This document shows, piece by piece, positions 39,708-49,031 of a stretch of DNA of 64,000 nt (the first letter of the stretch is position 1; every line of letters begins with the position of its first letter). The translations under genes and the position numbers were made by a program. The notes under the pieces were generated by a model. It was not told where the DNA came from. It saw only the letters and a list, made by a program, of their open reading frames with translations, and did no database searches. The stretch lies in contig NZ_AP018689.1 in the NCBI RefSeq assembly GCF_002157735.2, positions 744,001-808,000 of the forward strand, read 5' to 3'. The stretch comes from Vibrio aphrogenes. GTDB lineage: Bacteria; Pseudomonadota; Gammaproteobacteria; Enterobacterales; Vibrionaceae.

Positions 39708-40286
39708 ATGTATCAAGATTTGATCCGAAGTGAATTAACCGAAGCGGCTACTGTGCTGAATGCGTTTTTAAGTGATGATAAAAATATCCAAGATATTGAA
39801 GCTGCCGCTAAGCTGATTGCTGATGCGTTTAAACAAGGTGGCAAAGTTCTGTCTTGTGGTAATGGTGGTTCACATTGTGATGCAATGCACTTTGCTGAAG
39901 AATTAACCGGGCGCTACCGTGAAAATCGTCCGGGTTATCCTGGAATTGCGATTTCAGATCCCAGCCATCTATCATGCGTGAGTAATGATTTTGGCTATGA
40001 ATATGTGTTCTCTCGCTACCTTGAAGCAGTTGGTCAACAAGGCGATGTACTGTTTGGCTTATCTACTTCTGGTAACTCAGGTAACATTTTAAAAGCGATG
40101 GAAGCGGCGAAAGAAAAGGGCATGAAGACAATTGCTCTGACCGGTAAAGATGGCGGTAAAATGGCAGGTATTGCTGATGTTGAAATCCGCGTTCCTCATT
40201 TTGGTTACGCTGATCGTATTCAAGAAGTACATATTAAGATCATTCACATTGTGATTCAGTTGATCGAAAAAGAAATGGAAAAATAA
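39708..40286 (+). CDS. gmhA: D-sedoheptulose 7-phosphate isomerase
   Basis: GmhA (LpcA) makes heptose 7-phosphate for the LPS inner core. It is an SIS-domain protein: [22 protein letters not shown] and [12 protein letters not shown] bind the phosphosugar, and the C-terminal [14 protein letters not shown] helix is conserved. From the ATG after AAGGGA it has 192 residues, the E. coli length; the frame is open further upstream but lacks similarity. It is followed by yafJ as in E. coli. Confidence 0.96.
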   Translation: MYQDLIRSELTEAATVLNAFLSDDKNIQDIEAAAKLIADAFKQGGKVLSCGNGGSHCDAMHFAEELTGRYRENRPGYPGIAISDPSHLSCVSNDFGYEYVFSRYLEAVGQQGDVLFGLSTSGNSGNILKAMEAAKEKGMKTIALTGKDGGKMAGIADVEIRVPHFGYADRIQEVHIKIIHIVIQLIEKEMEK

Positions 40287-40291
40287 CCGCC

Positions 40292-40331
40292 ATGACACTC
40301 ACTCATGGCTCTGAGAATGGGTGAGTGTCAT
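40292..40331 (+). other. Long hairpin between gmhA and yafJ
   Basis: Fifteen-base arms (ATGACACTCACTCAT and ATGGGTGAGTGTCAT, one G-T pair) enclose a 10-nt loop. No T run follows, so it is a weak terminator or a stability element. Confidence 0.6.
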
Positions 40332-40356
40332 TGAAATACGATTTAAGGAAAAATGA

Positions 40357-41166
40357 ATGTGTGAACTGCTCGGTATGAGCGCCAATGTCCCAACGGATAT
40401 TTGCTTTAGTTTTACCGGATTAATTCAACGTGGTGGTAAAACTGGCCCGCATCGCGATGGCTGGGGAATTACTTTCTATGAAGGAAAAGGGTGTCGAAAT
40501 TTTAAAGATCCGAACCCAAGCTGCCATTCTAAAATTGCTGAGTTAGTACAAAATTATCCGATTAAAAGTTGTGCAGTAATCAGTCATATTCGTCAAGCGA
40601 ATCGGGGGGAGGTGAATTTAGAAAATACCCACCCGTTTACCCGAGAACTTTGGGGCAAAAACTGGACATTTGCTCATAATGGTCAGTTGACGGGTTATCA
40701 AGATTTAGATACCGGACGTCACCGCCCAGTTGGCGAAACGGATAGTGAATTATCTTTTTGTTGGATTTTAAAACAATTAGAACAACGTTATCCAGAACCA
40801 CCTCATGCTCGTCAAATGGCTGAAGTTTTTCAGTTTGTAGCACAGTGCTGCGATCATCTTAAAAGCTTAGGTGTATTCAATATGCTCTTGAGTGATGGTG
40901 AATACGTGATGATGTATTGCACCAATAATCTTCATTGGATTACGCGCCGTGCTCCTTTTGGTCAGGCGACCCTAATCGATGAGGATGTGACCATTGATTT
41001 TCAGCAGGAAACCACGCCAAACGATGTGGTGTCGGTTATTGCAACTCAACCATTAACTGATAATGAACGCTGGCATAAGATGAAGCCGGGTGAATTCGGT
41101 GTGTTCCAATTTGGTGAACTGATTTTGGATAACAGTTTAGAGCTGCTCGACAAATCGTTTGCTTAG
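40357..41166 (+). CDS. yafJ: Class II glutamine amidotransferase (YafJ family)
   Basis: The 269-residue protein starts MCELLGMSANVP, so Cys2 would be the N-terminal nucleophile after Met removal. RGGKTGPHRDGWG, VISHIRQANRGEVNLENTHPF and FAHNGQLTG are glutaminase-fold motifs. No second synthase domain is present, and the true substrate is unknown. gmhA-yafJ is the gene order of E. coli. It converges on purN across a heptamer array. Confidence 0.9.
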   Translation: MCELLGMSANVPTDICFSFTGLIQRGGKTGPHRDGWGITFYEGKGCRNFKDPNPSCHSKIAELVQNYPIKSCAVISHIRQANRGEVNLENTHPFTRELWGKNWTFAHNGQLTGYQDLDTGRHRPVGETDSELSFCWILKQLEQRYPEPPHARQMAEVFQFVAQCCDHLKSLGVFNMLLSDGEYVMMYCTNNLHWITRRAPFGQATLIDEDVTIDFQQETTPNDVVSVIATQPLTDNERWHKMKPGEFGVFQFGELILDNSLELLDKSFA

Positions 41167-41289
41167 AGATATTTAGGCACTCGGTTTAGGCGCGAGCTAG
41201 CTTTGTCATAGTAGGTAAGAGAGCAGTAGGTCAGATAATAAAATGGTGAGATTGTGCTTGATATTAAGTAAGAGCTAAGCACAATCTTC

Positions 41290-41339
41290 CCCGCAACCCG
41301 CAACCCGCAACCCGCAACCCGCAACCCGCAACCCGCAAC
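41290..41339. repeat. Heptamer tandem repeat, CCCGCAA x 7
   Basis: 50 bp of perfect 7 bp period ends 4 nt from the purN stop codon (41344-41346). On the purN strand the unit reads TTGCGGG and lies directly after the stop. No T-run hairpin is seen between yafJ and purN. Confidence 0.95.
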
Positions 41340-41343
41340 TGCT

Positions 41344-42000
41344 CTAATCTTCTGCGTATCCATGCAAACCAAGTTGCTGTCCATCGAGATAAGCATGATT
41401 GCCTTTCATGACTAAGCGATCATCTACAAACCATTGGGTAACTAGTGGGTAGATCTGATGTTCTTGTACTAAGACGCGCTCAGCTAAGGCTTCGGCATCA
41501 TCATCTTCAAAAACGGGAACTTTAGCTTGCAAGATCACTGGGCCACCATCGAGTTCTTCGGTCACAAAGTGTACGCTAGTACCATGTTCTTTATCACCGG
41601 CTTCAATAGCACGCTGGTGGGTATGAAGGCCGGAATATTTAGGCAGAAGCGAAGGGTGGATATTGAGCATTTTACCTAAGTAATGCTCAACAAAATTCGC
41701 ACTGAGAATGCGCATATAGCCAGCTAGAATCACCAAGTCAGGTTGATAATCATCAATTTGCTTCATCAATTGGCTATCAAAGGCTTGGCGGTCTGGTTGG
41801 TTTTGTGGTGTAAGAAAGTCTTGTGCTGAGATAGCGTGAGCCGCAATACCATGCTGACGAGCTCTTTCTAACCCATAAGCACTTTCTTGATTAGAAAATA
41901 CAGCAGCAATATTGGCTTTAATTTGTCCTGATTCACAAGCATCAATGATGGCTTGTAGATTGCTACCATTCCCTGAAACCAATACCACTATCTTTTTCAT
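41344..42000 (-). CDS. purN: Phosphoribosylglycinamide formyltransferase
   Basis: PurN formylates GAR with 10-formyl-THF in purine synthesis. Motifs are VLVSGNGSNLQAI (phosphate loop), LAGYMRIL, and NIHPSLLPKYSGLHTHQ with HGTSVHFV. The start is the ATG giving MKKIVVLVSG; 54 nt of open frame upstream is not similar to the family. About 218 residues. It forms an operon with purM, separated by an unusual 177 nt that includes an 8-copy heptamer array. Confidence 0.96.
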   Translation of the reverse strand: MKKIVVLVSGNGSNLQAIIDACESGQIKANIAAVFSNQESAYGLERARQHGIAAHAISAQDFLTPQNQPDRQAFDSQLMKQIDDYQPDLVILAGYMRILSANFVEHYLGKMLNIHPSLLPKYSGLHTHQRAIEAGDKEHGTSVHFVTEELDGGPVILQAKVPVFEDDDAEALAERVLVQEHQIYPLVTQWFVDDRLVMKGNHAYLDGQQLGLHGYAED

Positions 42001-42119
42001 GTTTTTCCTAAACTCGGTTATTTTTTGCTGATTGAGGTTTACTTGAGATAACAAAATTAAGGTGAGGGAAGCCGAAATAAGAAAAATCTTGATAATAAAA
42101 TGAGCCTTAAGCCAAAATG

Positions 42120-42175
42120 CTCTCGGCTCTCGGCTCTCGGCTCTCGGCTCTCGGCTCTCGGCTCTCGGCTCTCGG
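42120..42175. repeat. Heptamer tandem repeat, CTCGGCT x 8
   Basis: 56 bp of perfect period lies between purM and purN inside the operon, 2 nt from the purM stop codon. The unit and orientation equal those of the 33-copy array at 4707-4938, some 37 kb away. Confidence 0.97.
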
Positions 42176-42177
42176 TA

Positions 42178-43218
42178 TTAGTTAATTTCTACTTGAGCTT
42201 CGCCTGTTGCCGCATGAGCAACTTGACCAATTACCCAAGCATGCTCACCTTCCGCGTTTAATAATTCCACGGCGGCTTGTGCTTGGTCTTGTGGTAATGC
42301 CACAATTAAACCGACACCACAGTTAAAGGTACGATACATTTCGTAAGTTTCCACATTACCTTTTTGCTGTAGCCAGGTGAAGATTGCCGGCCATTCCCAG
42401 CTGTTACCATCGATAACGGCTTTGGTATTTTCCGGTAATACGCGAGGGATATTTTCCCAGAAACCACCACCAGTGATGTGAGAGATCGCATGAATGTCAT
42501 GAGTCTCAATCATTTTTAAAGCTGATTTGATGTAGATTTTGGTCGGTTCAATTAAGTGTTGACCAATAGTACGACCTTGTAAATCTTCGTTTAAGTCCGC
42601 TTGAGAAACTTCTAAAATTTTACGAATTAAAGAATAACCGTTGGAGTGAGGGCCACTGGAAGCTACGGCAATTAAAGCATCGCCAGCTGCGACTTTAGAA
42701 CCATCGATGACATCGGCTTTTTCAACGACACCAACACAAAAACCGGCCACATCGTAATCTTCGCCTTCGTACATACCTGGCATTTCAGCCGTTTCACCAC
42801 CGATAAGTGCGCAACCTGCTTGGATGCAGCCTTCACCAATACCGGCAACCACGCTAGCCGCAGTTTCTACATCGAGCTTACCCGTTGCATAATAATCTAA
42901 AAAGAAGAGAGGTTCGGCACCTTGAACGATAAGGTCATTGACACACATAGCGACTAAGTCGATACCAATGGTGTCATGTTTTTTCATATCTAGAGCAAGG
43001 CGTAACTTGGTTCCCACACCGTCGGTGCCTGAGACCAAAAGAGGTTGCTTGTATTTAGTGGGAAGTTCGCATAATGCACCAAAACCACCGATGCCACCCA
43101 TCACTTCTGGACGACGAGTGCGCTTTACCACACCCTTAATTTTATCAACTAATGCATTACCTGCATCAATATCAACACCAGCGTCTTTATAGCTTAGAGA
43201 AGAATTGTTACCACTCAC
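42178..43218 (-). CDS. purM: Phosphoribosylformylglycinamidine cyclo-ligase
   Basis: PurM closes FGAM to AIR with ATP in purine synthesis. [19 protein letters not shown] opens the protein; [23 protein letters not shown] and [16 protein letters not shown] are the conserved ATP-binding and catalytic blocks. The 346 residues match E. coli (345). It diverges from upp; a PurR operator lies about 70 bp upstream. Confidence 0.98.
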   Translation of the reverse strand: MSGNNSSLSYKDAGVDIDAGNALVDKIKGVVKRTRRPEVMGGIGGFGALCELPTKYKQPLLVSGTDGVGTKLRLALDMKKHDTIGIDLVAMCVNDLIVQGAEPLFFLDYYATGKLDVETAASVVAGIGEGCIQAGCALIGGETAEMPGMYEGEDYDVAGFCVGVVEKADVIDGSKVAAGDALIAVASSGPHSNGYSLIRKILEVSQADLNEDLQGRTIGQHLIEPTKIYIKSALKMIETHDIHAISHITGGGFWENIPRVLPENTKAVIDGNSWEWPAIFTWLQQKGNVETYEMYRTFNCGVGLIVALPQDQAQAAVELLNAEGEHAWVIGQVAHAATGEAQVEIN

Positions 43219-43288
43219 GGGGATATCCTCGCTTTGATTTTGATTGGATGTGAAAAACGGCGCTATTCTAACAGGGGATGAAACAAAA

Positions 43289-43304
43289 AGGAAAACGTTT
43301 GCGT
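43289..43304 (-). promoter_or_regulatory. PurR operator upstream of purM
   Basis: On the minus strand the site reads ACGCAAACGTTTTCCT, which fits the E. coli PUR box ACGCAAACGTTTNCNT at every fixed position. It lies 71 bp before the purM start; a TAGAAT -10-like sequence sits just downstream. It would mediate purine repression of purMN and perhaps affect upp. Confidence 0.85.
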
Positions 43305-43428
43305 CATTTTTTATTTGTCGCTATTTTTCTCTCTAATGTGGTTATTTTAAATGATATCTATCAACCATTTCGCCATTTTTTAGAGTATACTTGTCCAGTT
43401 TGTCAAAAATCTAAGCATGGAGTAGGAC

Positions 43429-44055
43429 ATGAAAGTCGTAGAAGTTAAGCACCCATTGGTTAAACATAAACTTGGTTTAATGCGTGAATCTGATATCAGT
43501 ACTAAACGTTTCCGTGAATTAGCCACTGAAGTTGGGAGCCTTCTTACTTATGAAGCGACCTCTGATTTTGAAACTGAGAAAGTGACCATCGAAGGTTGGA
43601 ACGGTCCAGTTGAAATTGATCAAATCAAAGGTAAGAAAGTTACTGTAGTGCCTATTCTACGTGCCGGTTTAGGTATGATGGATGGAGTACTTGAGCACAT
43701 GCCAAGTGCGCGCATCTCGGTCGTAGGTGTTTATCGTGATGAAGAAACACTAGAACCTATTCCGTACTTCAATAAATTAACCTCTAATATCCATGAGCGT
43801 ATCGCATTAGTTGTTGATCCAATGTTGGCAACTGGTGGCTCAATGATCGCAACCATCGATCTTTTAAAAGAGCAAGGTTGTCAACAGATTAAAGTATTGG
43901 TGTTAGTTGCGGCGCCAGAAGGGATTGAAGCGTTAGAAAAAGCTCACCCTGATGTGGAGCTTTATACCGCAGCAATCGATGAAAAATTGGATGACAAAGG
44001 TTATATCGTTCCTGGTTTAGGCGATGCCGGTGATAAAATCTTCGGTACTCTATAA
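43429..44055 (+). CDS. upp: Uracil phosphoribosyltransferase
   Basis: Upp salvages uracil to UMP with PRPP. The PRPP motif [19 protein letters not shown] and the uracil-binding C-terminal [16 protein letters not shown] are conserved. The 208 residues match E. coli exactly. A TATACT -10-like element lies 38 nt before the start. The uraA permease gene that follows upp in many gammaproteobacteria is not here; a terminator follows instead. Confidence 0.98.
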   Translation: MKVVEVKHPLVKHKLGLMRESDISTKRFRELATEVGSLLTYEATSDFETEKVTIEGWNGPVEIDQIKGKKVTVVPILRAGLGMMDGVLEHMPSARISVVGVYRDEETLEPIPYFNKLTSNIHERIALVVDPMLATGGSMIATIDLLKEQGCQQIKVLVLVAAPEGIEALEKAHPDVELYTAAIDEKLDDKGYIVPGLGDAGDKIFGTL

Positions 44056-44098
44056 TTTTTGATTCTTTTTCAATGATATTTGACGGAATTATTTACAC

Positions 44099-44128
44099 AA
44101 AAGCGACTCTATAGAGGGTCGCTTTTTT
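44099..44128 (+). terminator. Terminator after upp
   Basis: The AAAAGCGAC and GTCGCTTTT arms with a 10-nt loop are followed by T residues. Confidence 0.92.
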
Positions 44129-44325
44129 ATTTTATAACAGGCAACGTTCCGCTGTTTTTTCCGATTAGGCTGAAAGAGAGTCAAGGGAAGCACAGTGGAG
44201 ATTGAGATATCTATCTTGAAATCAGGTATGATAGCTCGCTTAAATTTATCAATGTTTTCTCTCTAATTTATTTGAACAATAGAGATGAAAATGACTTAGC
44301 TCTTATAGATCAAATCAGGTTGGTT

Positions 44326-45486
44326 ATGCGTTATTTTGTTGCCCCTATTATTCTTTCACTGTTATTACCTACTTCGGTGTTTGCGAAGACCAAAGTGGAT
44401 ATTTATCATGCGGAAGTGCCTTTAACTCAAGAAAAAAATTCTCGTTCTATTGCATGGAGCCAAGGGTTAGAACAAGTGCTGATTAAAGCATCGGGTGATG
44501 TCAATATTACTAATAATCCTGTCATTCAAAAGGCGGCTCGAGATGGTTCGGATTACCTGGCTAAGTTTACTTACGGTAAGCTAGATGGTCAGCAAAGTCT
44601 GGATATGCAATATAATCCAAAACAAATCCATGCTTTATTACAACAAGCTAAGGTGTCTTTTTGGCCTGCTGAACGTGAAAATCTATTAGTGTGGTTAGTA
44701 CAAGATGACAATGTCAATCGTGAAATTGGTTGGGAACAATCAGGGTTAGACTCAGTTCATGATTTACAAGTTTCTGCGCAACAAGCCGGGTTACCGATCA
44801 CCTTGCCATTGGGTGATATGGATGACTTAACTAAAATTTCTGCGACTGATTTATGGGGGAGTTTTGCTGAACCCTTACAACAGGCTAGCGTGCGTTATCC
44901 AGTGGATGCGGTATTAGTATTAAAGCTTACTCAAAATGGTGATGCGTCGGAAGTGAATTGGCAGTTGTATGATGGCGTACCTCAACAGATAGAGCAAAAC
45001 CCGCAACCTACCTTGAATGGTACGGAATCGGCAAGCAGTGAGTTGGCGTTGTCACAAGCCATTCAAAAAGTGAGCGCTTATTATGCCAACAAAAATAAAC
45101 CTGATACTCAATCGAAAACAGTGGATGATGATCTTTTGGCGAATTTTTCGGGTATAAAGTCAGCGTCGGCATTTTTTGATTTGGAAAGACGTTTAAATAG
45201 TTTGGATAGCGTGGCGACGGTTCAAGTCCGCTCGATTCAAGCTGATAGCGTGACTTTTGAGGTACAATTACTCACCACCGAAGAAGCGTTTAAGCAACAA
45301 GTTACTCAGCAAAAAGGCATATCATCCGTTGCTGCGCCGATTCAGCCGGCGTTAGCCCCACAAGCGGAAACTACAGCCGATTCTGAGCAAGGACAGCCTC
45401 AAAGTGAGACGGCCTCATCACCTCAAAAGACTGAATCACAAGCAGCGTCAACAGAAAAATCTTTGTGGTTTGGTTTAGCTCCATAA
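44326..45486 (+). CDS. DUF2066 domain-containing exported protein
   Basis: A signal peptide (MRYFVAPIILSLLLPTSVFA) is followed by KTKVDIYHAEVPL, a typical DUF2066 opening. The DUF2066 core runs to about residue 230, and a long low-complexity tail rich in Gln, Ser, Ala and Glu ends the protein. I choose the internal ATG because it begins the signal peptide; the frame extends 54 nt upstream. In many vibrios this gene neighbours hda. The function is unknown. Confidence 0.85.
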   Translation: MRYFVAPIILSLLLPTSVFAKTKVDIYHAEVPLTQEKNSRSIAWSQGLEQVLIKASGDVNITNNPVIQKAARDGSDYLAKFTYGKLDGQQSLDMQYNPKQIHALLQQAKVSFWPAERENLLVWLVQDDNVNREIGWEQSGLDSVHDLQVSAQQAGLPITLPLGDMDDLTKISATDLWGSFAEPLQQASVRYPVDAVLVLKLTQNGDASEVNWQLYDGVPQQIEQNPQPTLNGTESASSELALSQAIQKVSAYYANKNKPDTQSKTVDDDLLANFSGIKSASAFFDLERRLNSLDSVATVQVRSIQADSVTFEVQLLTTEEAFKQQVTQQKGISSVAAPIQPALAPQAETTADSEQGQPQSETASSPQKTESQAASTEKSLWFGLAP

Positions 45487-45567
45487 TAAAACCTTATCAC
45501 GATCAGAATCACTTAGGCTGATCGCATATTGATTTTGTGAATAAAAGAGCCAAACAAAAAGCGAAAG

Positions 45568-45597
45568 AAAAGGGACCCTAGTTAGAGTCCCTTTTTT
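45568..45597. terminator. Terminator between DUF2066 gene and the alcohol dehydrogenase
   Basis: AAAAGGGAC and GTCCCTTTT arms enclose a short loop, with T residues on the plus strand and an A run on the other side, so it can act in both directions. Confidence 0.85.
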
Positions 45598-45620
45598 CTA
45601 TCTTAATTTTTGCTCTTATT

Positions 45621-45675
45621 GAGCTTTGAGCTTTTAGCTTTTAGCTTTGGGCTTTGGGCTTTGGGCTTTTAGCTT
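45621..45675. repeat. Degenerate heptamer repeat, (G/T)(A/G)GCTTT x 8
   Basis: Eight 7 bp units of three kinds (GAGCTTT, TAGCTTT, GGGCTTT) occur in blocks and run into the stop triplet of the alcohol dehydrogenase gene (45674-45676). Blocks of like units suggest repeated local duplication after point changes. Confidence 0.88.
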
Positions 45676-46825
45676 ATTGCGCTGTTTCTAAAATTTGACG
45701 TGAACGAGCTAAATCGATAGCAGCGTGTTCACCTAGCTGTAGCATCCCGTGGGCCTCTAAGCTAGTCATTGCAGTATCAATATCGGCAGCGTTTAAATCA
45801 ATTTCAGACAATGAAACCGGTGTTTTCATTTGTGAGAAAAATTGTTTGGTTTTTGCAATTGCGGCATCAATACGAGCATCTTCTGACCCTTCCGTAATAT
45901 TCCAGATGCGTTCTGCGTATTGGAGTAACTTCGCTTTTTTCTCTTCACGACACACATCCATAACCGCTGGCAAAACAATGGTCAAGCTGCGGCCATGGTC
46001 GACACCAAAGTTACCGGTTAACTCATGACCAATCATGTGTGTGCTCCAATCTTGAGGAACGCCCACTCCGATCAAACCACTTAACGCTTGTGTTGCGGCC
46101 CACATTACGTTGGTTCGAGCTTCAAGGTCTTGCAAGTTATCAATAAGCTTTGGACCTTCTTCGATTAACGTCAACAGAATACCTTCCGCAAAACGGTCTT
46201 GGATTTTAGCATTGACCGGATAAGTGAGGTATTGCTCCATAACGTGCACGAAAGCATCGACGACACCATTAGAGGTTTGGCGTTCTGATAGGCTTAATGT
46301 GGTTTGGGGATCTAATACTGCAAATTGTGGACGGATGAATGGACTCATGAAAGGCAATTTGTTTTTGCCGCGAGTCACTACTGCACCAATGTTGGTTTCC
46401 GAACCCGTTGCCGGAAGAGTCAGAATACAGCCTAATGGTAGGGCGGATTCTACAGGTGCACGTTTAGCTAAGATATCCCAAGCTTCATCACCTGAGAAAT
46501 TGACAGCAGCGGCGATGAATTTTGTTCCATCAACTACGGAGCCACCACCGACCGCTAGTAAGTAGTCAAATCCTTCTGCGCGAATTTTGTCGACCGCTTT
46601 CATTAAAGTATCGTATTGTGGGTTTGGCTCAATACCAGAAAATTCATCCCAGTTATGCTCTTTTAATGCAGCGACCACTTGATCGTATACGCCATTACTT
46701 TTAATTGAGCCGCCACCATAAGTGACTAAGATTTTTTTATCTTTAGGGATACTGCTGGCGATTGCCGCGATTTGACCTTGGCCAAAATGAATTTGTGTGG
46801 TGTTTTGGTAACTAAAGTTGTTCAT
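45674..46825 (-). CDS. yqhD: YqhD-like NADPH-dependent alcohol/aldehyde reductase
   Basis: The 383 residues match iron-containing alcohol dehydrogenases of the YqhD/BDH type: the opening HFGQGQIAAI, the cofactor motif YGGGSIKSNGVYDQV, and GGGSVVDGTKFIA. The metal-binding region is NGVVDAFVHVMEQYL and HMIGHELTGNFGVDHGRSL. Such enzymes reduce short-chain aldehydes. It belongs to a three-gene block (with an MDR oxidoreductase and a LysR regulator) set into an otherwise conserved region. The exact substrate is not known. Confidence 0.88.
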   Translation of the reverse strand: MNNFSYQNTTQIHFGQGQIAAIASSIPKDKKILVTYGGGSIKSNGVYDQVVAALKEHNWDEFSGIEPNPQYDTLMKAVDKIRAEGFDYLLAVGGGSVVDGTKFIAAAVNFSGDEAWDILAKRAPVESALPLGCILTLPATGSETNIGAVVTRGKNKLPFMSPFIRPQFAVLDPQTTLSLSERQTSNGVVDAFVHVMEQYLTYPVNAKIQDRFAEGILLTLIEEGPKLIDNLQDLEARTNVMWAATQALSGLIGVGVPQDWSTHMIGHELTGNFGVDHGRSLTIVLPAVMDVCREEKKAKLLQYAERIWNITEGSEDARIDAAIAKTKQFFSQMKTPVSLSEIDLNAADIDTAMTSLEAHGMLQLGEHAAIDLARSRQILETAQ

Positions 46826-46981
46826 GTATTGCTCCTGCTAAAATTAACCGCATTAGAGATCTCTGGTGCTGACCAGTGTCATGGTCCGTCTGCGGCTAAA
46901 ATCGAGTATTAACTCAGTGTAAATATGTCATGTTGTCTACGGATTGATCGTTATTTTGGGTTAATGTCTTGCTGGATTTAT

Positions 46982-47992
46982 TTACAGCTGAATTAACATT
47001 TTTCCGATATTTTCACCATTGAATAGACCAAGGAAAGCATTAGGCGTTGATTCAATACCGTGTCGTACGGTTTCTTTCCAACTGATTTTTCCTTCTTTGA
47101 CCCATTGGCTAAGTTGCGCCACATAATTGGGGTAATGTTCCCAGTGATCTGAGACAATAAAGCCTTGAATTTTTAAACTCTTTTTAACGATGTTAGCCAG
47201 GTTATTCGGTCCGGCTTTGGCGTCTTCTAAATTATATAAATCAATCATTCCACAAACGGCCATACGACCATATCGGTTTAAGAGGTTGAGGGCCGCTTCA
47301 AAATGATCACCGCCAACGTTTTCATAACACAGGTCAACGCCATCAGGGCAATGTTCTGCCAAGGCGGCCTCAAGCTGTTGTGCGTTGTGATAATCTTTGT
47401 AGTTAATCACGGCATCCACACCAAGTGATTGCAACCATTCAATTTTTTCAGCACTGCCAGCACTACCGATAACGCGACAACCTTTAAGTTTCGCAAATTG
47501 ACAGACTAGGCTGCCGACAGCACCTGAGGCGGCAGAGACTAAGACGGTATCGCCTTCTTTTAATTCACCGATGATATTCAAGCCGACCCAAGCGGTGAGT
47601 CCCGGCATTCCTGCCACGCCAAGAAAGCTTTGATCTGGGAGTTCGGTGTGCGGTAGCTTTTGCACCATGTCACCATTCGATACGGCGTATTCGCGCCATC
47701 CGAGCATGCTGTTGACTTTGTCGCCTACCTTGAAATCGGGGTGCTTAGATTCAATAACTTCACCAATAGCAGAGCCTTGCATCAGCTCACCTAATTGAAA
47801 CGGTGGCACATAGCTTTCTGCATCAGACATACGACCACGCATATAAGGGTCGACTGATAACCAAAGGTTTTTAATGACAATTTGACCATCAGTAATCGCA
47901 CTGATGGTTTCAGTTTGGAGTTCAAAACAATCAAGGGTTGGCAATCCTGCTGGGCGCTGTTTTAAAGCATAACCTTTACTTTCAATGGGCAT
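46982..47992 (-). CDS. MDR-family NADP-dependent oxidoreductase (CurA/YncB-like)
   Basis: The 336-residue protein is a zinc-independent medium-chain reductase. LSVDPYMRGRMSDAESYVPPF is the family signature, and VSAASGAVGSLVCQFAKLKG with IGSAGSAEK forms the NADP-binding site. CurA of E. coli reduces curcumin and leukotriene-like enones, so a double-bond reductase is likely. It diverges from a LysR regulator across about 112 bp, which often means direct regulation. Confidence 0.88.
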   Translation of the reverse strand: MPIESKGYALKQRPAGLPTLDCFELQTETISAITDGQIVIKNLWLSVDPYMRGRMSDAESYVPPFQLGELMQGSAIGEVIESKHPDFKVGDKVNSMLGWREYAVSNGDMVQKLPHTELPDQSFLGVAGMPGLTAWVGLNIIGELKEGDTVLVSAASGAVGSLVCQFAKLKGCRVIGSAGSAEKIEWLQSLGVDAVINYKDYHNAQQLEAALAEHCPDGVDLCYENVGGDHFEAALNLLNRYGRMAVCGMIDLYNLEDAKAGPNNLANIVKKSLKIQGFIVSDHWEHYPNYVAQLSQWVKEGKISWKETVRHGIESTPNAFLGLFNGENIGKMLIQL

Positions 47993-48104
47993 CGGAACCT
48001 CTATATGTGATGAAGAACTTTCAAATTAGATTTTTAGATTAGCCGTAAATGTAATATATTCCTAATGCATAATTTTGATTACCAAAATGAGTAAAAATCA
48101 TATC

Positions 48105-49019
48105 ATGAATAAGTTAAGCCAAGTTGATTTAAATTTATTAGTGGCACTGCAAGCCTTGATACGAGCGAAAAGTGTGACCAAAGCGGCGATTCAACTGAAT
48201 ATTACTCAATCGGCAATGAGTCGCACTTTACAGCGATTAAGGCATCAGTTCGGCGATCCTCTATTTGTTCGCACTAAAGGGGGGTTAATTCCAACGGAAC
48301 GCACCATCGAAATGTCGAGCTCTCTCGATTGTTTGTTGCAACATGCGGAAACCTTGTTAAATCCTGCTGCTTTTGAGCCACAAGATGCTCATACTCATTT
48401 TGCCTTAATGATGAGTGATTTCTTTTCTCAGGTGTTTATGCCGCCAGTGTATAAAACTTTATTTGATCAAGCGCCGGGCGTGTCTTTAACCTGCTTGAAT
48501 CGCCAGCCTGACATGATGGAAAAATTGTCATTAGGTGAGGCTGATTTAGGGTTTAGTAGCAATGTACAAAAAGCGCAGGCGGATATTTATGCTCAAGCTT
48601 TAGGCCCTGATCGTTTGGTCACGATCATGCGTAAAGGTCATCCATTAGCGGATAAAGAATTAACTTTGCAAGCTTATTGCGACAGTGCTCATGCCTTAAT
48701 CACTATGGGAGGCGATCGCGCTGGGGCGATTGATGTGGCGCTGGCCAAGATTGGTCATAAGCGCAATGTGGTATTAAGAATGCCGCATTTTACTGCAGCT
48801 CCTTATGCGGTAGAACAGAGTGATTTGTTACTGACGTTACCGGGTTGTTTGGCGAAAAAGATGGCTGAACAACTGGATATTGTGATTCGTCAGCCACCGA
48901 TAGAAACCGCAGATTACCAATATTATATGGTTTGGCATGCTAGACAACATAATAACTTGGCGCATCGTTGGTTAAGAACGGAAATTCAAAAAGTGATCTC
49001 GCAAGCCTTTGAAGATTAA
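48105..49019 (+). CDS. LysR family transcriptional regulator
   Basis: The N-terminal winged HTH is clear: DLNLLVALQALIRAKSVTKAA, then LNITQSAMSRTLQRLR and DPLFVRTKGGL. A substrate-binding domain follows (to residue 300). The start is uncertain: ATGs 18 and 30 nt apart precede it and none has a good ribosome site. It diverges from the MDR oxidoreductase and probably controls it and perhaps the alcohol dehydrogenase. The inducer is unknown. Confidence 0.88.
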   Translation: MNKLSQVDLNLLVALQALIRAKSVTKAAIQLNITQSAMSRTLQRLRHQFGDPLFVRTKGGLIPTERTIEMSSSLDCLLQHAETLLNPAAFEPQDAHTHFALMMSDFFSQVFMPPVYKTLFDQAPGVSLTCLNRQPDMMEKLSLGEADLGFSSNVQKAQADIYAQALGPDRLVTIMRKGHPLADKELTLQAYCDSAHALITMGGDRAGAIDVALAKIGHKRNVVLRMPHFTAAPYAVEQSDLLLTLPGCLAKKMAEQLDIVIRQPPIETADYQYYMVWHARQHNNLAHRWLRTEIQKVISQAFED

Positions 49020-49031
49020 TAGCCAAGACGA

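Noticed and set aside
41163-41396. 77-residue minus-strand frame across the CCCGCAA array
   Set aside because: Its repeated AGCGLRV is the translation of the heptamer array and it overlaps the end of purN.
46855-46864. AGAGATCTCT palindrome upstream of the alcohol dehydrogenase as an operator
   Set aside because: A single 10 bp palindrome without a known regulator match could be chance.
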